In this document: positions 54,273-63,563 of the stretch, one piece after another
Position numbering within the stretch: the stretch's first letter is position 1
Layout: the number at the start of each line of letters is the position of its first letter
Assembly: GCA_947495575.1 (NCBI GenBank)
Contig: CANLZL010000002.1
Span: 730,765 to 794,764, forward strand
Direction of reading: 5' to 3'
DNA: 64,000 nucleotides
Source of the DNA: an uncultured Nioella sp.
Lineage (GTDB): Bacteria > Pseudomonadota > Alphaproteobacteria > Rhodobacterales > Rhodobacteraceae
Translations under genes and position numbers: made by a program
The notes under the pieces: generated by a model
Seen by the model: the letters and a program-made list of their open reading frames with translations, nothing else
Databases searched by the model: none
What the model was told of the DNA's origin: nothing

Positions 54273-55526
54273 TTATCTGCTTTCGACTGATCGTGATCCC
54301 AACTGGGCCGCACCAAACGCACTTAGGCCAACCATCGCTGCGGCAACCGCGAGGCAAAGCGGCAGGCCCCCCAGTTGATAGCTGCCCCCTGACAACACAG
54401 TGCCAATCAGACGCCCGGCGGCATTGGACATGTAGTAGAACCCGACATCCATCGTCACACGGTCACCATTGGTGAATGCCAGGATCAGATAGGAATGAAG
54501 GCCGGAGTTGACCGCAAAAACCGCTCCGAACGCAAGAAGGCCCGCGATCAACGTGATGGTCAGCCATGGCGTCGGCGCACCGGCAAGTGCAACCAGAAGA
54601 GCCAGACAGGCTGGAATAACCGCCAAACCCAACGCCCATGTTGCGGCCGCTCGGGTTAGATCCGCCTCGTTGCGTTGCTGCGCGTTCAGGATCTTTGGGG
54701 CAGCGGCTTGAACGGCGCCATATAAAATGATCCACAGAGCCATGAAGGATCCGATTGTGAAATACGCGGCTCGGTTCCCTGCTTCCGACCCATCAGAAAG
54801 CACCGCATAGAAATAAATCGGGATGCCGACCACGAACCAGACATCGCGTGCGCCAAAAAGGAAGAGCCGCGAAAAACTCAGCCAATTGATGCGCGGGTTC
54901 CGGGAAAACACTTCTGTGAACTTCGCGTCCTTGCGCCCGACAGGCAGGCCCGATGGCATGCGGAGCATAACCGCCAAGAGGATGCCCGACAGGATAACCG
55001 CCATGCTCAAAACCGATGGGACAAATCCAAAGCTGGCCAAGAGGGCGGCACCCAAAAGGAATCCCAGGCCTTTCACAGCATTCTTTGAGCCGGTCAAAAC
55101 GGCAACCCACCGAAACAGCCCGGTTCCATCGGATGGGGCCAGAATTTTGACCGCGGATTTCGAGCTCATCTTGGCTAAATCCTTGGCCACGCCAGAGGCG
55201 CCCTGCACCGCCATAACAAAAACCACTGAGGCCGTTAGGCCCCAACCGGGATCCAATTGCGTCAGAGCCAAAAGCGCCAGAACCTGTATCCCAAGCCCCG
55301 CATAAAGTGTCGAAGTGAGCCCGAAGCGCGCCGCGATCCAACCAGCGCTCAGGTTTGTCACTACGCCCGCTATCTCATATAAAACAAAGAGATATGCCAG
55401 CTGCACCGGCGAAAACCCAAGTGTATGAAAGTGCAAAAGCACCAACATCCTGAGTGCCCCGTCGGTCAACATAAAGGCCCAATAGGCGGCCGTTACGGCA
55501 ATATAGGCAGAAATGCCGTCGCGCAT
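54273..55526 (-). CDS. arsJ: Organoarsenical efflux transporter ArsJ
   Basis: A 417-aa major-facilitator protein with about 12 hydrophobic segments. Its N-terminus (YIAVTAAYWAFMLTDGALRMLVLLHFHTLGFSP) and the GASGVAKDLAKMSSKSAVK loop are, as I recall, ArsJ hallmarks. Its start overlaps the stop of a GAPDH gene (TGATG), the diagnostic pairing: GAPDH makes unstable 1-arseno-3-phosphoglycerate from arsenate and ArsJ exports it, giving arsenate resistance. It is convergent with aroQ, 7 bp away. Confidence 0.93.
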   Translation of the reverse strand: MRDGISAYIAVTAAYWAFMLTDGALRMLVLLHFHTLGFSPVQLAYLFVLYEIAGVVTNLSAGWIAARFGLTSTLYAGLGIQVLALLALTQLDPGWGLTASVVFVMAVQGASGVAKDLAKMSSKSAVKILAPSDGTGLFRWVAVLTGSKNAVKGLGFLLGAALLASFGFVPSVLSMAVILSGILLAVMLRMPSGLPVGRKDAKFTEVFSRNPRINWLSFSRLFLFGARDVWFVVGIPIYFYAVLSDGSEAGNRAAYFTIGSFMALWIILYGAVQAAAPKILNAQQRNEADLTRAAATWALGLAVIPACLALLVALAGAPTPWLTITLIAGLLAFGAVFAVNSGLHSYLILAFTNGDRVTMDVGFYYMSNAAGRLIGTVLSGGSYQLGGLPLCLAVAAAMVGLSAFGAAQLGSRSVESR

Positions 55527-56524
55527 CAGAGACTCTCGCCAACCATCACGGCGACATCAGCCAACCGGTTGGCATAGCCCCATTCATTATCATACCAGGC
55601 GTAGATCTTTAGCTGCGTACCGTTCACCACCATGGTTGATGGCGCATCGACAATCGTGGAGCGTGGATCGTTGGTGTAATCGGCAGACACCAACGGCCGG
55701 GTCTCATAGCCTAGAATGCCGTTGAGTTCCCCGTTTGAGGCCACTTCAAAGGCCGCATTCACTTCTTCCACTGTCACTGCCCGTTCCAGTTCGAACACCA
55801 TATCGGTAAGTGAGGCATTCAGCAGTGGAACCCTTACTGCATGACCATTCAGCTTGCCCTTAAGGTCGGGGTAGATCAACGTGATCGCCGTGGCGCTGCC
55901 GGTGGTGGTTGGGATCAGTGAGTTGAGCGCAGAGCGTGCGCGCCGCAGGTCTTTTGCAGGCTTATCGACAATGGTTTGCGTGTTGGTCACATCATGGATC
56001 GTGGTGATCGAGCCATGTTTGATGCCAAATTGCTCATGCACAACTTTTACGACAGGAGCGATGCAATTGGTGGTGCAACTAGCCGCAGTGACGATGCTGT
56101 GTTCATCCGGGTCATAGACGTGATTATTGACGCCATAAACGATATTGGCAGTGGGGCCATCCTTAACGGGGGCCGAGACCACGACCTTTTTCACATCGGC
56201 GGCGAAATACGGGGCCAATGCGGCCTCGGTCTTAAAAACGCCGGTGCAGTCAATCACCACATCGATGCCGTCCAAGGGCAGCCCCGCCAGATCGCGTTCG
56301 CCATGTACGGGCAGACGCCTTCCATCAATGGTGATGCTGTCACCATCATGGGTAAATGTCGCCGGCCAGCGCCCATGAACCGTGTCAAATTCCAGAAGAT
56401 GCGCATGCATTTCGGGATCGCCGACCGCGTCGTTAATCCACGCAATCTCTGCGCCCATTTCCAATAAAGGCCGCAGGGCCAGCTTTCCCATGCGGCCAAG
56501 GCCGTTCAACGCGTAGGTGACCAT
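55526..56524 (-). CDS. ArsJ-associated glyceraldehyde-3-phosphate dehydrogenase
   Basis: A 332-aa GAPDH. NAD motif LGRMGKLALRPL (residues about 8-20), catalytic cysteine in ASCTTNCIAPVVKV (about residue 150), His in GSITTIHDVTNTQ, and YDNEWGYANRL at the end. Compared with glycolytic GAPDH it begins ALNGLGRMGKL rather than INGFGRIGR, as in the ars-operon subgroup. It uses arsenate in place of phosphate to form 1-arseno-3-phosphoglycerate for ArsJ. Confidence 0.92.
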   Translation of the reverse strand: MVTYALNGLGRMGKLALRPLLEMGAEIAWINDAVGDPEMHAHLLEFDTVHGRWPATFTHDGDSITIDGRRLPVHGERDLAGLPLDGIDVVIDCTGVFKTEAALAPYFAADVKKVVVSAPVKDGPTANIVYGVNNHVYDPDEHSIVTAASCTTNCIAPVVKVVHEQFGIKHGSITTIHDVTNTQTIVDKPAKDLRRARSALNSLIPTTTGSATAITLIYPDLKGKLNGHAVRVPLLNASLTDMVFELERAVTVEEVNAAFEVASNGELNGILGYETRPLVSADYTNDPRSTIVDAPSTMVVNGTQLKIYAWYDNEWGYANRLADVAVMVGESL

Positions 56525-56539
56525 TTCAGTCTCTCCAGA

Positions 56540-57358
56540 TTAGTCCGTACCGATTTCGTCCAGCGCCCGTTGCAAAGCGACCGGATCCATCTTGTTGAGT
56601 TTCAGCGCAGCAAAGGCGCGGATCTTGGTATTCAATGTTGCGTAAGCATGACGAAACGCCTGTGCCGCACCTCGCTCAGCAGTGTCTGACATCGGATCAG
56701 GTGTGCTCCAATGAGTGGTTGCAATGCGGCCTGTCCAAATGGGGCCATCAGCGTTGGCAACTTGATCACACACAGTGATGACCACGTCCATTGGCGCCTC
56801 ATTCCTCAGGTCGTCCAGCGATTTTGCCTTCAGTTCCTGTGTCCGGTGGCCCAGGTTGCGCAATAGGTCCAAGGCCAGGGGATGCGGGGCTTCCTTGGGA
56901 TCCGTCCCGGCTGAAAACACATCAAATGAGTCCCGCTTCACATCTTGCAGCAAGGCTTCTGCCATGATGGAACGAGCCGAATTGCCGGTGCAAATGAACA
57001 GAACGCGAAGCTTTTCTTCGCTATCGTCAATGACTGTTCGATCTTCGGATAAGAACCCCGGCGGGCACAGATCTGGCCGGCCATTGCAGCAATCCGTAAA
57101 GAGGAAATTCATCAATCCTTGTACGGCGTCCAGATCAATCCGATAGAATAGCGATGTGCCGTCGCGCCGCTGAGCAATCAATCCGGATTCAATTAGGGCC
57201 GCCAGATAAGTGGAGCAGGTTGAGGGTTTCAGCCCTTGCACCGCAGCAATTTCGCCTGCACGCATTTCATCAGGAAGACGTCGCATCAGCATTCGAAATA
57301 GCGCATTCCGATGTGGGTGGCTGAGCGTTGAGAGCTGAAAGAGAGCGTCATGTTCCAT
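56540..57358 (-). CDS. ArsR–ArsC fusion: arsenic-responsive repressor plus LMW-phosphatase-type reductase
   Basis: A 272-aa two-domain protein. Residues 1-100 are an ArsR winged helix (MRAGEIAAVQGLKPSTCSTYLAALIESGLI). Cys48 lies in the recognition helix and Cys90/91/98 follow the domain; these could form the As(III) site, placed unlike E. coli ArsR. Residues about 117-250 are an LMW-PTP-type arsenate-reductase domain with the loop C123-TGNSA-R129-S. It is first in the arsRC–gap–arsJ operon. No ribosome-binding site precedes the ATG, so the transcript may be leaderless. Confidence 0.92.
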   Translation of the reverse strand: MEHDALFQLSTLSHPHRNALFRMLMRRLPDEMRAGEIAAVQGLKPSTCSTYLAALIESGLIAQRRDGTSLFYRIDLDAVQGLMNFLFTDCCNGRPDLCPPGFLSEDRTVIDDSEEKLRVLFICTGNSARSIMAEALLQDVKRDSFDVFSAGTDPKEAPHPLALDLLRNLGHRTQELKAKSLDDLRNEAPMDVVITVCDQVANADGPIWTGRIATTHWSTPDPMSDTAERGAAQAFRHAYATLNTKIRAFAALKLNKMDPVALQRALDEIGTD

Positions 57359-57378
57359 ATTTCGAGAATACCCGAAAT
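57359..57378. promoter_or_regulatory. Probable ArsR operator
   Basis: ATTTCG (57359-57364) and CGAAAT (57373-57378) form an inverted repeat with an 8-bp spacer, touching the start codon of the repressor gene. Position and symmetry fit autoregulation by the ArsR domain. Confidence 0.6.
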
Positions 57379-57541
57379 AGACCAGGCCTCAAGTGACAGT
57401 TTTATGAAATCTTCCCAATGCCCAGTATAACTATGCCCGGCGAAGAGCCGGCACAGGTCGGCACGGCGCGATCATCTTGGCGAAATCACCCGACACATCG
57501 GACAGATTTCTCCGCCCAATGTTGTGGGGATCAAAAAGGCT

Positions 57542-59434
57542 TCAGGCCCCTTTCCAGGCCCAGGGGCGGGTGAATTCGCCCAAGACATCCGAGACAGCAT
57601 CATCGGTCACGTCCCCAGATTTCACCAGTTGTGCGACCAACCCAAGACGCTTGCTTTCAGAGACTTCCACAACTTCCGCAGGGATGCCTGCCTCGGCCAA
57701 TGCCGCGTTGTAAACCCGGGTGATTGCCCGCTTTCTCAGATCCGGTTTAAAGACCTTACCAACGGCGGTCTTCGGCAATTCATCAAGGATTTCAATATGT
57801 TTGGGTCGGGCTGCCCGCTCGTGTACATGCGTATCACAATGCGCTTTGAGGTCCGCGATATCAACCGTCGCACCGTCGACAAGTTCGACATAGACACACG
57901 GCAACTCACCCGCGAAAGCATCGGGTTGACCAATGGCGCCGGTCATCGCCACCGCCGGGTGGCTGGCAAGCGCCTCTTCAATCTCGGCCGGGTCGATATT
58001 GTGCCCGCCGCGGATGATCAGATCCTTGGCGCGCCCTGTGATCCAAAGATAGCTGTCCTCATCAATCCGACCAAGGTCACCTGTGCGCAAGTATTTGTCA
58101 TAGTGGAACAAATCAATATTCTTGTCACTTTCGGTATAGGTCGACCCCTCGAAAACGCCTGGGCTGTCGATGCAAATCTCACCGACTTCATCTACTCCAC
58201 ATTCAACAACGCCATCTGGTCCATGATTGAGGATTCGTACTTCTGTATGCGGGAATGCGACTCCGATAGAGCCAATTTTCTTCTCTCCCTCAACCGGGTT
58301 GCAACTCACCAAACAGGTTGCTTCTGTCAGGCCATAACCTTCGATCAGTGTAACGCCTGTTGCCTTCTCAAAACGGTGAAACAGTTCTACCGGCAAAGGC
58401 GACGAACCAGAGAACGCTGTTTTTACCGAAGAAATATCGGCATTCACAGGCCGCTGCATCATCGCGGCCAGCGCCGTAGGCACGGTAATGATGAAGGTGA
58501 TCTGCCAGCGCTCCACCAGCTTCCAGAAATTGTCGAACACCCCTTCGCCACGATAACCCTGAGGCGTTGGAAAGACGACATGCGCGCCCGAGGTCAACGC
58601 CGCCATCAGGATCACGTGACAGGCGAAGACATGGAACAAAGGCAATGGGCACATAATATTGTCGGGCTCATTGAACAAAAGAGTCGAGCCGATCCAGCCA
58701 TTATAGATCATGCCAGAATATTTGTGCTGTGCGACCTTGGGCATGCCAGTTGTGCCGCCGGTATGGAAATATGCGCCAACGCGGTCTTCTGTGCTGTCGT
58801 CAAAGATCAGACGATCTGCCGGCTGCTTGGCGACTTCGGAAACGAAATCAAGTACCTGCGCTTTATGACTGGCCGGATTTTTGGGCCGGATCAGCGGCAC
58901 GATCCAGCTTTTTAGGCCGGAAAGGTAGCGCAAGAGGTCAACTTCAAGCACAGTTTTGACATTGGGGGCCAACGCCACCGCCTCGGCCACTTTCTGGGCA
59001 ACGTCTGTCTTTGGAAAGGCCTTCAGCGTGACAACAACCTTGGCGTCCGTTTCGCGCAAGATGGCGCCGATTTGTTCGGCATCCAAAAGCGGGTTCACGG
59101 GGTTGGCGATCCCGGCCACCATCGCCCCCAAGAGGGACGTAACCGTCTCATTGCAGTTGGGCAGGACATAGGCAACGGTGTCGGTTTCGCGTATTCCAAG
59201 CGAATGCATCAAATTGGCCACTTGCGTCACCTGAGCCAAAAGCTGTGACCAGGTCAAAGTTTCCGCGGGATCCTTCGGACCCGATTGTAACTGAAACGTC
59301 ACCGCTTTGCTGTTTGGATAGGCCGTGGCGGTTTTGCTGAGCAGGCCATAGATCGTCTTGGCCGCCATGGCATCTGGCCATGGTTGTTCCTGCTCGATAG
59401 CCTTCACATCGGCGACGGTGGCAAAGCGCGTCAT
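57542..59434 (-). CDS. AMP-dependent acyl-CoA synthetase
   Basis: A 630-aa ANL-family ligase, forming acyl-CoA from a carboxylic acid, ATP and CoA. The P-loop is YFHTGGTTGMPK (about residue 225), the aromatic/ATP motif GYGLTEATCL, the hinge YLRTGDLGRIDEDSYLWITGR and the catalytic lysine in LPKTAVGKVFKP near residue 590. Length and start suit medium/long-chain or aromatic acyl-CoA synthetases; exact acid unknown. It stands alone between the ars operon and the ABC exporter. Confidence 0.9.
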   Translation of the reverse strand: MTRFATVADVKAIEQEQPWPDAMAAKTIYGLLSKTATAYPNSKAVTFQLQSGPKDPAETLTWSQLLAQVTQVANLMHSLGIRETDTVAYVLPNCNETVTSLLGAMVAGIANPVNPLLDAEQIGAILRETDAKVVVTLKAFPKTDVAQKVAEAVALAPNVKTVLEVDLLRYLSGLKSWIVPLIRPKNPASHKAQVLDFVSEVAKQPADRLIFDDSTEDRVGAYFHTGGTTGMPKVAQHKYSGMIYNGWIGSTLLFNEPDNIMCPLPLFHVFACHVILMAALTSGAHVVFPTPQGYRGEGVFDNFWKLVERWQITFIITVPTALAAMMQRPVNADISSVKTAFSGSSPLPVELFHRFEKATGVTLIEGYGLTEATCLVSCNPVEGEKKIGSIGVAFPHTEVRILNHGPDGVVECGVDEVGEICIDSPGVFEGSTYTESDKNIDLFHYDKYLRTGDLGRIDEDSYLWITGRAKDLIIRGGHNIDPAEIEEALASHPAVAMTGAIGQPDAFAGELPCVYVELVDGATVDIADLKAHCDTHVHERAARPKHIEILDELPKTAVGKVFKPDLRKRAITRVYNAALAEAGIPAEVVEVSESKRLGLVAQLVKSGDVTDDAVSDVLGEFTRPWAWKGA

Positions 59435-59552
59435 CCGGGTCTCCTCCCCTTAATCTATCAGGCCCGTCATTTGGCGCGGTGCCCTCAATGCCAGACAAGA
59501 TGGGCGATAAAACCCCTTGATGGCAAGAGTAACCCTGAGGGAGAGGTCAGAC

Positions 59553-61367
59553 TTACTCTGCGGCAAGCCCTTCGGTGAACTGAAGCCGGGCCAATCGGGC
59601 ATAGAGCCCCTCACCCGAGACCAACTCTTCATGTGTACCCTCAGCCACGATCTGGCCCTCTTCAAAGACAACAATCCGATCAGCCTTTTTTACTGTCGCA
59701 AGGCGATGGGCAACAATCAGTGTTGTGCGATCGGCAGAGAGTTCCGCCACCGCCGCCTGCACCGCGCGTTCGCTTTCTGCATCAAGGGCCGATGTTGCTT
59801 CATCCAGCAGCAGAACAGGCGCGTCACGCAGAATGGCACGGGCAATGGCGATGCGTTGCTTTTGGCCACCCGACAGCATGATGCCGCGCTCACCGACATA
59901 GGTGTCATAGCCTTCAGGAAGGCGTGAGAGGAAGTCATGCGCGGCGGCGGCTCTGGCGGCGGCCTCAACTTCCGCATCAGTCGCATCGGGTCGGCCAAAG
60001 CGGATATTCTCACGCGCGGAATCAGCAAAAATTACGGGGTCCTGCGGAACCAGAGCCATCGCGTGCCGGAAGGTTTCGCGTTCCATGTCTCGCAGATCGA
60101 CCCCGTCAAATGTGATTTGCCCTGATTCCGGATCGTAGAAGCGCTGCAGCAATTGGAAGATTGTCGACTTGCCTGCCCCGGATGGGCCAACCAGCGCCAC
60201 GGTTTCCCCCGGTTTGATCGTCAGGTTCACGCCTGCCAAAGCCGCCGTTTCCGGCCGCGTCGGATAGTGAAATGAGACATCCTTGAAATGAATTTCGCCG
60301 CGTCCCCCGCTCGGCAGAGCCACGCCCACGTCCGGGTCTTTTACTGCGTCCTCGCCATTCAACAATTCAACCAGCCGTTCTGTTGCGCCAGAAGCCCGCT
60401 GAAGCTCACCCCAGATTTCGGACAATGCACCCACGGCACCGGCTGACATGATGGCGTAGATCAGGAACTGGATCAGTTCGCCGATACTCATACCGCCCGC
60501 CCGAACATCGCGCGCCCCGATCCAAAGAACGCCAACAACGCCTGCGAAAATCAGGGCGATGACAATCACGGTCATCACAGCGCGGGTTCGAATGCGAACC
60601 TTGGCACTGTCGAAACTGGCTTCTGTCACCTTGTTAAAAGTCTCAGCCGTTGCCCGTTCATTGGTAAAAGCCTGCACAGTCTGAACGGATAATAGCGCCT
60701 CAGACGCCTTGCCGGAGCTTTCTGCGATCCAATCCTGGTTCTGACGGCTCAAAACCCTTAAGCGGCGGCCCAAAATCACAATCGGTACAATCACGATCGG
60801 CACAATCAGCAGAACCAGGCCGGTCAATTTGGGTGACGAGAATAGCATCATCACCAGACCGCCTGAGAAAATCAGCAGATTACGCAATGCAACCGAGATC
60901 GAAGACCCGATAACGGACAGGATCAGGGTTGTGTCTGTCGTGATCCGGCTCAGCACTTCTCCGGTCATAATGCGTTCAAAAAACGCCGGGCTCATGCCGA
61001 CCATGCGGTCAAACACTGCCTTGCGAATATCGGCAATCACACGTTCGCCCAGTCGGGTGACGAGATAATACCGCATACCCGTGCCAATAGCCAAAAGGCC
61101 CGCAAACCCAAGCGCCGCAATGAAATATTGATCCAAAAGGCCAACAGCATCAGTTTCGAACCCATCAACGACCCGGCGCACTGCCAAAGGCAGCATCAGC
61201 GATACAGTTGCGGTAAGAACGAGTGCCGCCAACGCGGCCAGCATCAGCAGCTTGTAAGGCGCAATAAAAGGCAGCAAGGCCCGCAGTGAGCCGATGCGGC
61301 GCGACTTCTCGCGCTCCTCACCGGATTTCGGGGGCATGGGCGGTGTCTGGGATTGGCGCTCTGCCAT
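59553..61367 (-). CDS. ABC exporter, fused membrane and ATPase domains (MsbA-like)
   Basis: A 604-aa half-transporter. Residues about 35-310 hold six transmembrane helices; residues about 350-590 the ATPase with Walker A GPSGAGKS, signature LSGGQKQRIAIARA, Walker B VLLLDEATSALD and an H-loop ending IVAHRLATVKKADRIVV. Similar alphaproteobacterial proteins are annotated as lipid A/multidrug exporters. The ATG at 61367 has GGAGAA 7 bp upstream. The substrate cannot be assigned. Confidence 0.9.
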   Translation of the reverse strand: MAERQSQTPPMPPKSGEEREKSRRIGSLRALLPFIAPYKLLMLAALAALVLTATVSLMLPLAVRRVVDGFETDAVGLLDQYFIAALGFAGLLAIGTGMRYYLVTRLGERVIADIRKAVFDRMVGMSPAFFERIMTGEVLSRITTDTTLILSVIGSSISVALRNLLIFSGGLVMMLFSSPKLTGLVLLIVPIVIVPIVILGRRLRVLSRQNQDWIAESSGKASEALLSVQTVQAFTNERATAETFNKVTEASFDSAKVRIRTRAVMTVIVIALIFAGVVGVLWIGARDVRAGGMSIGELIQFLIYAIMSAGAVGALSEIWGELQRASGATERLVELLNGEDAVKDPDVGVALPSGGRGEIHFKDVSFHYPTRPETAALAGVNLTIKPGETVALVGPSGAGKSTIFQLLQRFYDPESGQITFDGVDLRDMERETFRHAMALVPQDPVIFADSARENIRFGRPDATDAEVEAAARAAAAHDFLSRLPEGYDTYVGERGIMLSGGQKQRIAIARAILRDAPVLLLDEATSALDAESERAVQAAVAELSADRTTLIVAHRLATVKKADRIVVFEEGQIVAEGTHEELVSGEGLYARLARLQFTEGLAAE

Positions 61368-61435
61368 GTTTTCTCCTGCCGGGCGATGTGCCTCAGGCCG
61401 AGATAATCGCAACCCCGGCTTATCACAAGACCATG

Positions 61436-62242
61436 CTAGTGCCCTGATCGCCGCAGGATCGGCGCGACAATCGCCGCAATGGCGAAGAAGACGGCGGCAA
61501 CAACCACGACCGAGGGCCCGGCTGGCGTGTCATATTGATAGGACATTTGCAGGCCCAACATGGCTGAAATTGCACCGAGGCCTGCCGCCATCAGGGCCAT
61601 TCGCTCTGGCGTTCCTGAAAATGGTCGCGCCGTGGCCGCAGGGATCAAAAGCAACGCGCCGATCAGCAAAACACCGACCACTTTGATCGCAACCGCCACG
61701 ACAACGGCCAAGGCCAGGGTCAGGACCATTTGTTCGCGTTTGGGATCAAATCCTGCGGCATATGCAAGATCGGGGTTCAACGTGGCCGTCAGCAATGCTT
61801 GCCAGCGCCATACCAACAAGATCACGACAACCACCGCCCCACCCCAGATGATTGCAAGATCCGCGCGACCAACGGCCAGGATATCTCCAAAGAGATAGGC
61901 CATAAGATCCACCCGCACCCCTTGCAGGAACGACACAGCGACAAGACCTATGGCCAATGCAGAATGCGCCAGAACGCCCAACAGCGTGTCCATCGCATAT
62001 CCCTTGTTTGACAGGCTGGATACGGTAATCGCCATGGCAAGTGAAACGCCCAGAACGCCAACCAAAATCGCGCTGTCAAAGGCCAACGCTAATGCCACGC
62101 CCAAAATGGCCGCATGGGCCGTTGCATCCCCAAAATAAGCCATTCGCCGCCAGACCACGAAACAGCCTAAGGGCGCTGCCGCCAATGCTACACCAATGCC
62201 AGCCAGAGTGGCACGGATCAGGAAATCGTCCAGAAAACTCAT
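61436..62242 (-). CDS. znuB: Zinc ABC transporter permease
   Basis: A 268-aa metal-type (ABC-3) permease with eight to nine hydrophobic segments. FLIRATLAGIGVALAAAPLGCFVVWRRMAYFGDATAHAAILGVAL at the N-terminus is the family signature region (seen from residue 7). It overlaps znuC (ATGA) and ends the zur–znuC–znuB operon. It imports Zn2+ handed over by ZnuA. Confidence 0.94.
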   Translation of the reverse strand: MSFLDDFLIRATLAGIGVALAAAPLGCFVVWRRMAYFGDATAHAAILGVALALAFDSAILVGVLGVSLAMAITVSSLSNKGYAMDTLLGVLAHSALAIGLVAVSFLQGVRVDLMAYLFGDILAVGRADLAIIWGGAVVVVILLVWRWQALLTATLNPDLAYAAGFDPKREQMVLTLALAVVVAVAIKVVGVLLIGALLLIPAATARPFSGTPERMALMAAGLGAISAMLGLQMSYQYDTPAGPSVVVVAAVFFAIAAIVAPILRRSGH

Positions 62243-62994
62243 TCTGCGGCCTCATGGGGGTGATCATGGTCGTGCTCGCACGCATCGTCATGGCTGTGAC
62301 TATGTTGATGGCGATAAAGGGCCAGCGCCCCGCCGGTGCCAGTTCCAAAAAGCGCACGGTATTCCGGTGCAGAAGCGACATGCTCTGGCTCTCCCTCGCA
62401 ACAGATATGGCCGTTAAGGCAAATCACCCGGTCAGAGGCAGCCATTACAACATGCAACTCGTGGCTGACCATTAACACCGCGCAACCCAGATGTTCGCGG
62501 ACTTGCGCAACCCGCTGATAAAACGCGGCAGAGCCTGGCTGATCCAACCCCTGGGTCGCCTCATCCAAGATCAACAGTTGCGGTTTGTTAAGCAAGGCGC
62601 GCGCCAGCAAGACCCGTTGAAACTGCCCCCCCGACAAATCGGCCATCTGGCGCGACGCCAGGTCCCCTGCCCCGGCTTCTTCCAAGGCCTCCCGTGCCTC
62701 TCTATTCGGAACGCGCGTGGGCAAGTCCAGAAATCGGCGGACATTCATCGGCAAGGTCGGATCGATTTGCAGTTTTTGCGGCACATAGCCGATGCGCAAT
62801 CCCATTTTGCGGGCCACTGATCCTGCATTGGGCCTCAAAGCACCGATGATGGCTCTGATCAGAGTAGATTTTCCAGATCCGTTGGGGCCGACGATTGTCA
62901 CGATCTCGCCTGCGTCGATCTTAAAATTGACATTGTGCAGCACGGTGTTGTGGCCGTGACGGACGGTGAGTTTGGTGATCTCCACAAGGCTCAT
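62239..62994 (-). CDS. znuC: Zinc ABC transporter ATP-binding protein
   Basis: A 251-aa ATPase: Walker A VGPNGSGKSTL, signature DLSGGQFQRVLLARAL, Walker B LLILDEATQGLD, H-loop MVSHELHVV. The C-terminus ends in a His/Asp-rich tail (YRHQHSHSHDDACEHDHDHPH), probably binding Zn and seen in several alphaproteobacterial ZnuC proteins. It overlaps zur and znuB. Confidence 0.95.
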   Translation of the reverse strand: MSLVEITKLTVRHGHNTVLHNVNFKIDAGEIVTIVGPNGSGKSTLIRAIIGALRPNAGSVARKMGLRIGYVPQKLQIDPTLPMNVRRFLDLPTRVPNREAREALEEAGAGDLASRQMADLSGGQFQRVLLARALLNKPQLLILDEATQGLDQPGSAAFYQRVAQVREHLGCAVLMVSHELHVVMAASDRVICLNGHICCEGEPEHVASAPEYRALFGTGTGGALALYRHQHSHSHDDACEHDHDHPHEAAE

Positions 62995-63473
62995 GCGCTA
63001 TCACCGCTTTGGCACGTTGGGCACAGCCCTTCTGCCTCGGTCACGGTCCGCTCTATCAAAAATCCGGTTTCCTGTGCGACCCGGCCCAGATTTCCTGCCG
63101 GGATTTCGGCTACACCTTCAACGACCGTCGAACACCCTCTGCAAATCAGAAAAACCGGCGCGTGGCTTTCCGCAGGATGATGACAGGCCACAAAGGCATT
63201 CAGCCGCTCGATACGATGTGCAAATCCGTGCGTTACAAGGAAATCCAAGGCCCGGTAGGCGACAGGCGGTTGTGACCCCAACCCCTCCTGACGCAGCCGT
63301 TCAAGGATGTCATAGGCCCCAAGGGCCTTGTGCTGTTCATACAGGATCTCCAGCACGCGACGACGCACCGGAGTCAATTGCAACCCTGCTTGCGCACAGC
63401 GCGATTCCGCCTCGGACAAACCGCCAATGCGACAGGCCGTGTGGTCATGTTGGTCAAACCCGTGCGATCCCAT
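62991..63473 (-). CDS. zur: Zinc uptake regulator (Fur family)
   Basis: A 160-aa Fur-family repressor. The N-terminus starts with a His-containing stretch; the winged helix spans residues about 20-85 (LTPVRRRVLEILYEQHKALGAYDILERL, PPVAYRALDFLVTHGFAHRIE). Structural zinc cysteines are CRGC and CPTC; FVACHHPAESHAP gives regulatory-site histidines. It is first in the operon with znuC and znuB and divergent from znuA across a Zur box. Confidence 0.95.
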   Translation of the reverse strand: MGSHGFDQHDHTACRIGGLSEAESRCAQAGLQLTPVRRRVLEILYEQHKALGAYDILERLRQEGLGSQPPVAYRALDFLVTHGFAHRIERLNAFVACHHPAESHAPVFLICRGCSTVVEGVAEIPAGNLGRVAQETGFLIERTVTEAEGLCPTCQSGDSA

Positions 63474-63513
63474 GGCTTGGTTCCTTATCTCGCGTCGCGA
63501 ATGCCTATTGATA

Positions 63514-63528
63514 TGTTATCATATAACA
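63514..63528. promoter_or_regulatory. Zur box between zur and znuA
   Basis: TGTTAT-CAT-ATAACA, a perfect 6-bp inverted repeat with a 3-bp spacer, extended on the left by GATA, close to the proteobacterial Zur consensus (GATATGTTATAAC-type). It sits midway in the 90-bp divergent region so one repressor dimer can shut both promoters when zinc is plentiful. Confidence 0.85.
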
Positions 63529-63563
63529 GTTAGCAAGTGCCCTGCCCCAAAACCGAGGACACC

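Noticed and set aside
57524..58915. Long forward open frame antisense to the acyl-CoA synthetase
   Set aside because: Translation has no recognisable domain while the opposite strand encodes a complete ANL enzyme.
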